DNA from: Comamonadaceae bacterium
GTDB taxonomy: Bacteria; Pseudomonadota; Gammaproteobacteria; Burkholderiales; Burkholderiaceae_C
Direction of reading: 5' to 3'
DNA: 40,174 bases
NCBI GenBank assembly: GCA_947452785.1
Contig: CANGDZ010000030.1
Location: forward strand, 1 to 40,174
Shown here: positions 34,440 through 40,174 of the stretch, piece by piece
Layout of the letters: every line of letters starts with the position of its first letter
How positions within the stretch are numbered: position 1 is the stretch's first letter
Position numbers and translations under genes: made by a program
Notes under the pieces: generated by a model
What the model saw: only the letters and a program-made list of their open reading frames with translations
The model's database searches: none
What the model was told of the DNA's origin: nothing

Positions 34440-35405
34440 ATGCTCTACAAACGCAACAACCCCCAGCTCAACAAAAACGGTGAACTGATTCACCTCTTGT
34501 CCACCGAGGGCCTGTCCAAAGACATCCTCACCCACATCTTGGACACGGCGGCCAACTTTGCCAGCGTGAACGACCGGGAAGTGAAAAAAGTGCCGCTCTT
34601 GCGCGGCAAGAGCGTGTTCAACCTTTTTTTTGAAAACAGCACCCGCACCCGCACCACGTTTGACATCGCTGCCACGCGACTCTCGGCCGATGTGTACACG
34701 CTCGACATTGCCCGCTCTTCGGCCAGCAAGGGCGAGTCGTTGCTTGACACCATTGCCAACCTCTCGGCCATGGCTGCCGATATTTTTGTGGTGCGCCACA
34801 GCGAGTCGGGCGCGCCGTATTTGATTGCGCAGCATGTGGCGCCGCATGTGCACGTGGTCAATGCCGGTGACGGGCGCCACGCCCACCCGACACAGGGCTT
34901 GCTGGACATGTTCACCATCCGGCACTACAAAAAAGATTTCTCCAACCTCACCGTGGCCATCGTGGGCGACGTGCTGCACTCGCGTGTGGCGCGCTCTGAC
35001 ATCCACGCGCTGACCACGCTGGGCTGCGCTGAAGTGCGTGTGGTCGGCCCCAAAACCCTGGTGCCGGCCGATATGGCGCAAATGGGCGTGCGCGTCTTCA
35101 ACAACCTGGCCGAAGGCATCAAGGGCTGCGACGTGGTCATCATGCTGCGCCTGCAAAATGAGCGCATGAGCGGTGCGCTGTTGCCGTCCAGCCAAGAATA
35201 CTTTGAGAGCTTTGGCCTCACGCCCGAGAAACTGCAACTGGCCAAGCCGGACGCCATCGTCATGCACCCCGGCCCAATCAACCGCGGTGTGGAGATCGAC
35301 TCCGCCGTGGTGGATGGTGCGCAAAGCGTGATCTTGCCGCAGGTGACCTTTGGCATCGCGGTGCGCATGGCGGTGATGAGCATCGTCGCCGGTAACGAGG
35401 CGTGA
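34440..35405 (+). CDS. pyrB: aspartate carbamoyltransferase catalytic subunit PyrB
   Basis: PyrB condenses carbamoyl phosphate with aspartate in pyrimidine synthesis. The 321-residue product has the carbamoyl-phosphate motif STRTRT (67-72) in [12 protein letters not shown], the [12 protein letters not shown] loop, [25 protein letters not shown] and [12 protein letters not shown]. The frame is open upstream within pyrR, but the ATG at 34440 is the true start. Together with the following PyrX it probably forms the dodecameric ATCase typical of Pseudomonas-like organisms; no pyrI is nearby. Confidence 0.97.
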   Translation: MLYKRNNPQLNKNGELIHLLSTEGLSKDILTHILDTAANFASVNDREVKKVPLLRGKSVFNLFFENSTRTRTTFDIAATRLSADVYTLDIARSSASKGESLLDTIANLSAMAADIFVVRHSESGAPYLIAQHVAPHVHVVNAGDGRHAHPTQGLLDMFTIRHYKKDFSNLTVAIVGDVLHSRVARSDIHALTTLGCAEVRVVGPKTLVPADMAQMGVRVFNNLAEGIKGCDVVIMLRLQNERMSGALLPSSQEYFESFGLTPEKLQLAKPDAIVMHPGPINRGVEIDSAVVDGAQSVILPQVTFGIAVRMAVMSIVAGNEA

Positions 35406-35421
35406 GCTGGAGCACAAAACC

Positions 35422-36714
35422 ATGAAAATTCTGATTCAAAACGGCCGCGTTATCGACCCCGCCAGCGGCTTGGACCAAACTGCCGATGTGGCGATTGCCG
35501 CAGGCCGCATCGTGGCCATTGGCGAGGCTCCGGCGGGTTTTAGTCCCAGTCGCGTGATCAATGCCCAAGGTCATATCGTGGCCCCGGGACTGGTGGATCT
35601 GGCCGCGCGCTTGCGTGAGCCCGGCCAAGAACATGCGGGCATGTTGGAGTCTGAAATGGCCGCTGCCGTGGCCGGAGGTGTGACCAGCCTGGTGTGCTCG
35701 CCCGACACCGAGCCGGTGCTCGATGAGCCTGGTCTGGTCGAAATGCTGCGCTACCGCGCCGAGAAATTGCACCTGGCCCGCGTGCTGCCTTTGGGCGCAC
35801 TCACCGTGGGCCTCAAGGGCGATGTGCTGACCGAAATGGGCCAGCTCACCGCCGCCGGTTGTGTGGGCTTTAGCCAGGCTGAAGTGGCACTGGCCAATAC
35901 CCAGGTGGTGCAACGCGCTTTGCAATACGCCAGTTCGTTCGACTACACCGTGTGGCTGCGGCCGCAAGAGTTTTTCTTGGGCAAGGGCGTGGCGGCCAGT
36001 GGTGCGCTGGCCACGCGCATGGGCTTGTCGGGCGTGCCGGTAGCGGCCGAGACGATTGCCCTGCACACGATTTTTGAGTTGGTGCGAAGCACCCGCGCTC
36101 GCGTGCATCTGTGCCGCATCAGCAGCGCAGCTGGTGTCGAGCTGATTCGCCAAGCTAAGGCCGAAGGGCTGCCGGTCACGGCCGACGTGAGCATCAACTC
36201 GCTTCACCTGACCGATACCGACATGGGCTACTTTGACAGCCGCGCCCGTCTGACGCCCGTGCTGCGCCAGCAGCGCGACCGCGACGCCTTGCGCGCCGGC
36301 TTGGCTGACGGCACCATCGACGCGCTGGTGTCCGACCACACCCCGGTCGACGCCGACGCCAAAGCCTTGCCGTTTGCCGAGGCCGAGCCTGGCGCCACCG
36401 GCATGGAATTGCTGTGGAGTCTGGCCCTTAAATGGGGCCAAGATTCGGGCTTGGATGTGGCCACTGTGTTGTCGCGCATCACCCAACACCCTGCGCGGGT
36501 GCTGGGTGCGGCCTTGGGCACCTTGCAAGGCTCGGTGGGCCAGCTGGCGGTGGGCGGCGTGGCCGATGTTTGCGTGTTGTCCACCGAAGGGCATTGGCCG
36601 GTGACTGAGATGTCCTTGCGCAGCCAGGGTAAGAGCACGCCGTTTTCAGGCTACGAATTGCCGGGCCGCGTGCTGGCCACGCTGGTGGCTGGCCATGTGG
36701 CTTTTGAGGTGTGA
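35422..36714 (+). CDS. pyrX: dihydroorotase-like, probably inactive ATCase partner PyrX (PyrC')
   Basis: The 430-residue amidohydrolase-fold protein aligns with dihydroorotase but lacks the zinc ligands. The HxH motif before LREPG is replaced (PGLVDLAARLREPG; A61 and R63), the later His in the HVST motif is Arg (LCRISSA, 232), and the next His in the PHHL motif is lost (DVSINSLHL). The SDHTPVD segment is kept. In Pseudomonas such a PyrC' is not catalytic but is needed to assemble ATCase. A true pyrC should exist elsewhere in the genome. It follows pyrB by 16 bases, and its stop overlaps the plsC GTG start. Confidence 0.9.
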   Translation: MKILIQNGRVIDPASGLDQTADVAIAAGRIVAIGEAPAGFSPSRVINAQGHIVAPGLVDLAARLREPGQEHAGMLESEMAAAVAGGVTSLVCSPDTEPVLDEPGLVEMLRYRAEKLHLARVLPLGALTVGLKGDVLTEMGQLTAAGCVGFSQAEVALANTQVVQRALQYASSFDYTVWLRPQEFFLGKGVAASGALATRMGLSGVPVAAETIALHTIFELVRSTRARVHLCRISSAAGVELIRQAKAEGLPVTADVSINSLHLTDTDMGYFDSRARLTPVLRQQRDRDALRAGLADGTIDALVSDHTPVDADAKALPFAEAEPGATGMELLWSLALKWGQDSGLDVATVLSRITQHPARVLGAALGTLQGSVGQLAVGGVADVCVLSTEGHWPVTEMSLRSQGKSTPFSGYELPGRVLATLVAGHVAFEV

Positions 36715-37445
36715 AGACCCTCGTCGCCCTATACAAACTGCTGCGCGGCCTGGGCCATATGCTCAAGGGCGTGTGGTGGGTGCATGCGCACTTTCCCAAG
36801 CTCTCGCCGGAGCAAACCGAGGCACGGGTGCAGGTCTGGTCGCTGCAGCTGCTGGCACTGTGGGGCATTCACCTGAAGGTGGTGGGGCAGCCCGCTGCCG
36901 CAGGACCGATGCTCTTGGTGGCGAACCACATTTCATGGCTGGACATCGTGGTCATGCACGCCGCGCGCCACTGCCGCTTTGTCTCTAAGTCTGATGTTCA
37001 GAGCTGGCCTTTGATCGGCACGCTGGCTGCTGGCTGTGACACCTTGTTCATTGAGCGCACCAACCGACGCGACGCCATGCGGGTGGTGCATGAGATGACC
37101 CATGCGCTGCAAAACGGCGATGTGGTGGCGATCTTTCCTGAAGGCACGACCAGCGACGGCTTGAGCTTGCTTCCTTTTCATGCCAATCTAATCCAAGCCG
37201 CGATCTCCGCCGATGCACCCGTGCAGCCCATGGCCATGAAATTTGTCGATCGGCAAAGCGGCCAGATCAGCCTGGCGCCTTGCTACATCGGCGATGACAC
37301 CTTGCTCAGCTCGGTGTGGCGCACCTTGACGTCCGAGGGTATTGAGGCGGTGGTGAACTTTGGTGAACCGCAAACCGCCCAAGGCCGGGGGCGACGCGCC
37401 TGGGCACATGATCTGCGCGAAGAAGTGATGCGTTTAAACACCTAA
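36711..37445 (+). CDS. 1-acyl-sn-glycerol-3-phosphate acyltransferase (PlsC type)
   Basis: A membrane-associated acyltransferase of about 244 residues for phospholipid synthesis. The catalytic NHxSxxD box is seen in VANHISWLDIVVMHA. The acceptor motif is IFPEGTTSDGLSLLPFH, and FVSKSDVQSWPLIG is also typical. A GTG at 36711 overlaps the pyrX stop (GTGA), though spacing from the GAGG just upstream is short. An ATG at 36759 (MLKGVWWVHAHF) is an alternative. It is the last gene of the pyr run. Several PlsC paralogs are usual, so the exact substrate is not claimed. Confidence 0.9.
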   Translation: MKTLVALYKLLRGLGHMLKGVWWVHAHFPKLSPEQTEARVQVWSLQLLALWGIHLKVVGQPAAAGPMLLVANHISWLDIVVMHAARHCRFVSKSDVQSWPLIGTLAAGCDTLFIERTNRRDAMRVVHEMTHALQNGDVVAIFPEGTTSDGLSLLPFHANLIQAAISADAPVQPMAMKFVDRQSGQISLAPCYIGDDTLLSSVWRTLTSEGIEAVVNFGEPQTAQGRGRRAWAHDLREEVMRLNT

Positions 37446-37464
37446 ACCGTCCCATTGGATTACA

Positions 37465-37821
37465 ATGCAGGCGATGTTAACCATCGCTGAACTGTCCACC
37501 TTCATCCGCAGCGCTGAAAAGCTGTTGGATGCAGGTGAGCGCCAAGACGTGATCAGCTATCTGGCTGAACACCCCAAGGCCGGCGACGTGATGGAGGGCA
37601 CAGGCGGTGTACGCAAACTGCGTTGGCGCAGGGTAAGTCAAGGCAAAAGTGGTGGGGTTCGCGTGATTGATTACTTTCACAATGAACTCATGCCACTCTA
37701 CTTGCTGACTATCTTTGCCAAGAATGAGCTTGCCAATTTGACGAAAGCGCAGCGCAATGAGCTGGCTGAATTGACCGCTCTTTTGGTTAACGCGTGGCAA
37801 AGGAAGCAAAGTGAGTACTGA
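37465..37821 (+). CDS. HigB/RelE-type toxin
   Basis: The 118-residue protein fits the HigB2-like RelE superfamily (ribosome-dependent mRNA nucleases): an N-terminal helix region AEKLLDAGERQDVISYLAEH, then GDVMEGTGGVRKLRWRRVSQ, VRVIDYFHNELMPLYLLTIF, and AKNELANLTKAQRNELAELT. The gene precedes its HTH antitoxin, the usual HigBA order. There are two ATG candidates, 37465 and 37474; TACAAT (37461-37466), a possible -10, overlaps the first, which would favour the second if that promoter is real. The last 11 bases overlap the antitoxin gene. Confidence 0.88.
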   Translation: MQAMLTIAELSTFIRSAEKLLDAGERQDVISYLAEHPKAGDVMEGTGGVRKLRWRRVSQGKSGGVRVIDYFHNELMPLYLLTIFAKNELANLTKAQRNELAELTALLVNAWQRKQSEY

Positions 37822-38098
37822 ATTCGAAAGCATCAAACTGGGTTTTCTCGAAGCGATTGAGCATGCCGAAGGCCGTTTGCCGAAAACCCGGATCTACCGC
37901 CCACATGCTGTGGATGTGAAGTCTGTACGCGCCAAGATCGGTATGACGCAGGAACAATTTGCTGCGCGCTTTGGCTTCTCGACCGCCACCCTTCGGCATT
38001 GGGAACGAGGTGACCGTGTGCCGCACGGCCCTGCTTTGGTGTTGCTCAATGTCATTCAACACAACCCACAGGCCGTGATCGCGGCTTTAACTGCCTGA
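37811..38098 (+). CDS. XRE/HigA-type antitoxin (NadS-like)
   Basis: The 95-residue protein has a helix-turn-helix domain: VDVKSVRAKIGMTQEQFAAR, then FGFSTATLRHWERGDRVPHG, typical of HigA/NadS antitoxins that neutralise the toxin and autorepress. The start is a GTG with AGGAAG four bases upstream, inside the toxin gene (11-base overlap). The ending LLNVIQHNPQAVIAAL is family-like. A small terminator-like hairpin follows. Confidence 0.9.
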   Translation: MSTEFESIKLGFLEAIEHAEGRLPKTRIYRPHAVDVKSVRAKIGMTQEQFAARFGFSTATLRHWERGDRVPHGPALVLLNVIQHNPQAVIAALTA

Positions 38099-38123
38099 TC
38101 AATTCGCATCTTCAATGCGCTTG

Positions 38124-38145
38124 CTCCCCGCTTGATGGGAGTTTA
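38124..38145 (+). terminator. weak terminator-like hairpin after the antitoxin gene
   Basis: CTCCC (38124-38128) and GGGAG (38137-38141) pair around an 8-base loop, followed by TTTAT. The stem is short, so termination may be partial. Confidence 0.35.
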
Positions 38146-38149
38146 TAGA

Positions 38150-38166
38150 TGTTTAGGTAATAAACA
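38150..38166. promoter_or_regulatory. short inverted repeat upstream of the sulfate-binding gene
   Basis: TGTTTA and TAAACA pair perfectly around GGTAA, about 90 bases before the sulfate-binding protein start. It lies in an AT-rich stretch that probably holds the promoter. CysB would be the expected activator, but its sites are too loose to call by eye. Confidence 0.3.
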
Positions 38167-38252
38167 AGTAGGAAAACGGTAGTTCTAGTTTTAAGACTTT
38201 GAACCCAGAATCCAATGCATCGACTTTTCCGATGTCTTTCTGGAGTTCAAAA

Positions 38253-39263
38253 ATGACTACACATCGCCGTTTCTTTGCCACTGCCCTGACCCTGATCGGG
38301 GGTGTTTTCGCCACTCTGACGGCCATCGCCCAGCCGGTGAGCTTGCTCAATGTCTCTTACGACCCCACCCGTGAGTTGTACGCCGAGTACAACCAGGCTT
38401 TTGCCAAGTACTGGAAAGGCAAGACCGGTCAGAACGTGACCATCAAAGCCTCGCATGGCGGCTCGGGCAAGCAGGCGCGTTCCATCATTGACGGCTTGGA
38501 TGCCGATGTGGCCACCTTGGCCTTGGCGGCCGACACCGACGCATTGAGCCAAATCGGCAGCTTGATCCCAAAAGACTGGCAAAAACGCCTGCCGCACAAC
38601 AGCTCGCCTTATACCTCCACCATTATTTTTGCGGTGCGCGAAGGCAACCCCAAAGGCATCAAGGACTGGGACGACCTGATCAAACCCGGCGTCAAAGTGA
38701 TCACGCCCAACCCCAAAACCTCGGGCGGCGCGCGTTGGAACTATCTGGCCGCTTGGGAATTTGCCAAACGCAAATACGGCGGTGATGTGCAAGCCAAAGA
38801 CTTTGTCAAAAAGCTTTATGAAAACGTGCCCGTGCTCGACACCGGGGCGCGCGGCTCGACCATCACCTTTGCCCAGCGCGCCCAAGGCGATGTGTTGATC
38901 GCTTGGGAGAACGAAGCCTATTTGCTGGAAAAAGAATTTGCAGCCAAGTTCGACGTGGTCTACCCCTCGCTCAGCATCTTGGCCGAACCTGCTGTGACAG
39001 TAGTCGACAAGAACGTCGACAAAAAAGGCACCCGCGCCGTGGCCACGGCTTACTTGGAATATTTGTACAGCGATGAAGGCCAAGACATTGCGGGTAAAAA
39101 CTTCTACCGACCCATCTCGCCCAAAGCCCAAGCCAAATACGCCAAGCAGTTTCCCAAGTTGAATCTGGTCACCATCGACCAGGCCTTTGGCGGCTGGACG
39201 CAAGCGACCAAACTGCACTTTGCTGACGGCGCCAGCTTTGATGAAATTTACATCAAGAAGTAA
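38253..39263 (+). CDS. periplasmic sulfate-binding protein
   Basis: The 336-residue precursor has a signal peptide ([20 protein letters not shown]) and the sulfate/thiosulfate-binding pattern: [56 protein letters not shown], and [20 protein letters not shown]. It delivers sulfate to the CysTWA importer. Sbp versus CysP (thiosulfate) is not separable by eye. GGAG at 38242-38245 is seven bases before the ATG. A hydrolase gene lies between it and cysT. Confidence 0.95.
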   Translation: MTTHRRFFATALTLIGGVFATLTAIAQPVSLLNVSYDPTRELYAEYNQAFAKYWKGKTGQNVTIKASHGGSGKQARSIIDGLDADVATLALAADTDALSQIGSLIPKDWQKRLPHNSSPYTSTIIFAVREGNPKGIKDWDDLIKPGVKVITPNPKTSGGARWNYLAAWEFAKRKYGGDVQAKDFVKKLYENVPVLDTGARGSTITFAQRAQGDVLIAWENEAYLLEKEFAAKFDVVYPSLSILAEPAVTVVDKNVDKKGTRAVATAYLEYLYSDEGQDIAGKNFYRPISPKAQAKYAKQFPKLNLVTIDQAFGGWTQATKLHFADGASFDEIYIKK

Positions 39264-39291
39264 GTTGATTTCGTTATTGTGCCTGTCACCG

Positions 39292-39855
39292 ATGTCTTCA
39301 CAACCCACACTCTTGATCGTTCCCGGATGGAAGGACTCCGGTCCTGGTCATTGGCAAAGCCTGTGGACTGAGGCCTTGCCGCGTAGCGTGCGTGTGCAAC
39401 AAGACGACTGGATCTCACCCACCAAGTTGGCTTGGGTCAAGAACCTGACGCAGACCATTCTGGAACAGCCTGGCCGCGTGGTCATTGCTGCACACAGTTT
39501 GGGATGCATTGCCACCACCTATTTACCGCCTGAAGCGGTGGCGCGGATTCAGGGGGCGCTGTTGGTTGCGCCAGCCGATCCTGAACGCAGGGCCGTCTTA
39601 GCCGATTTTTCGCCAGTGCCTTATCAACCTTTGTCCTATCGCAGCATTGTGGTGGCCAGCAGCAATGACCCCTTTTGTTCTGTCCGAACGGCTGGCGCCT
39701 ATGCCCGCGCATGGGGCAGTGAAATGGTTCGGCTACAAAACGCGGGCCATATCAATGCCGATTCTGGGTTGGGTGATTGGCCCCTGGGATTGGCACTGTT
39801 GCAATCCTTGATGGGATCTTGCGTGCCTTTGTTGACGCCTCAGAACGTTCTTTAA
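39292..39855 (+). CDS. RBBP9/YdeN-family serine hydrolase
   Basis: A small alpha/beta-hydrolase of 187 residues: LLIVPGWKDSGPGHWQSLW at the N-terminus, the nucleophile Ser69 in VVIAAHSLGCIATT, the aspartate in ASSNDPFCS, and the histidine in LQNAGHINADSGLGDW. The triad is therefore complete. The natural substrate of this family is unknown. It lies 28 bases after the sulfate-binding gene and 25 before cysT, all on one strand, so it is probably co-transcribed with sulfate uptake. The ATG at 39292 is the family start although the frame opens earlier. Confidence 0.9.
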   Translation: MSSQPTLLIVPGWKDSGPGHWQSLWTEALPRSVRVQQDDWISPTKLAWVKNLTQTILEQPGRVVIAAHSLGCIATTYLPPEAVARIQGALLVAPADPERRAVLADFSPVPYQPLSYRSIVVASSNDPFCSVRTAGAYARAWGSEMVRLQNAGHINADSGLGDWPLGLALLQSLMGSCVPLLTPQNVL

Positions 39856-39880
39856 CGCATTTCGCAAGTTCGATTTTTTC

Positions 39881-40174
39881 ATGACTAATTTGCTATCCAC
39901 AGTAGGCGGCAAGCCACAGCGTGTCTTGCCCGGGTTCAATTTGACCCTGGGCTACACCGTTCTTTATTTGAGCCTGATCGTGCTGATTCCCTTGTCTGCG
40001 CTCGTCTTTAAAACCTTCACGCTGACCTGGGACCAGTTTTGGGCTGCGGTCACGGGCCCGCGCGTCATGGCGTCTTACCGCTTGACGTTTGGTGCGTCGT
40101 TGATCGCCGCCTTGGTCAATGTGGTGTTTGGCCTGCTGGTGGCCTGGGTGCTGGTGCGCTACAACTTTTTTGGC
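39881..40174 (+). CDS. cysT: sulfate ABC transporter permease CysT (partial)
   Basis: The first 98 codons are present and the gene runs off the right edge. The product starts MTNLLSTVGGKPQRVLPGFN, then LTLGYTVLYLSLIVLIPLSA (first membrane helix), TLTWDQFWAAVTGPRVMASY, and a second helix ending VLVRYNFFG. This is the conserved N-terminus of the CysT (CysU) permease of sulfate/thiosulfate import. cysW and cysA are expected beyond the window. Confidence 0.93.
   Translation, partial: MTNLLSTVGGKPQRVLPGFNLTLGYTVLYLSLIVLIPLSALVFKTFTLTWDQFWAAVTGPRVMASYRLTFGASLIAALVNVVFGLLVAWVLVRYNFFG

Noticed and set aside
35278-36594. 438-codon open frame opposite pyrX
   Set aside because: Antisense shadow in GC-rich coding DNA; low-complexity His/Gln/Gly-rich product.

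Overview
The window looks like a chromosomal segment of a freshwater betaproteobacterium of the family Comamonadaceae (Limnohabitans, Rhodoferax or Curvibacter type). This is inferred from moderately high GC, the gene order around ffh, and the protein style of DUF2889, DUF2237, PP0621, DUF3429, PyrX and the Paa proteins. There is no rRNA, CRISPR array, prophage or intact insertion sequence. Most of the window is dense housekeeping DNA with short operons on both strands.

Layout. 1-3.5 kb: nrdA-nrdB (class Ia ribonucleotide reductase, minus strand) behind a promoter flanked by two NrdR-box-like sites. 3.9-8.5 kb: a small Cys-rich membrane protein and a CcsA/YpjD-type protein, divergent from ffh, then miaB and a DUF2889 gene. 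8.6-11.4 kb: acyl-CoA synthetase, SDR oxidoreductase and DUF2237 protein in one plus-strand operon. 11.4-14.3 kb: a less conserved patch with a decayed gene scrap, an unknown membrane protein, tRNA-Met(CAT) with a strong terminator, a secreted protein of unknown role, a duplicated scrap of an enoyl-CoA hydratase gene, and a periplasmic histidine phosphatase. 14.3-17.9 kb: enoyl-CoA hydratase divergent from paaG-paaI-paaK (phenylacetate catabolism), with a 24-bp TetR-type palindrome between them. 17.9-22.8 kb: a five-gene minus-strand run (MobA-like nucleotidyltransferase, ubiquinone hydroxylase, dsbC, DUF3429, M61 peptidase). 22.8-23.4 kb: a ccdAB toxin-antitoxin pair with a perfect operator palindrome. 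23.6-28.3 kb: ychF, yqaA, dusB-fis, purH. 28.3-32.8 kb: beta-barrel protein, hemL and a divergent ThiD-like kinase (one run), rubredoxin, photolyase. 32.9-37.4 kb: yqgE-ruvX-pyrR-pyrB-pyrX-plsC, almost all joined by stop/start overlaps. 37.5-38.1 kb: a second toxin-antitoxin pair (HigB/HigA type, toxin first). 38.2-40.2 kb: sulfate-binding protein, a small serine hydrolase, and the start of the sulfate permease cysT.

How genes work together. PyrR, PyrB and a dihydroorotase-like protein without its metal ligands form the pyrimidine module. PaaG, PaaI and PaaK are only part of the phenylacetate route; the epoxidase and PaaZ are elsewhere. The best second-look items are the NrdR promoter, the PaaR-like operator, the duplicated 3' end of the hydratase gene around a phosphatase gene, the two toxin-antitoxin pairs, the ThiD-like protein with an altered active-site loop, and the hydrolase inside the sulfate-uptake run. 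I did not find a clearly new multi-gene system; the nearest to unknown biology is the 11.4-14.3 kb patch.
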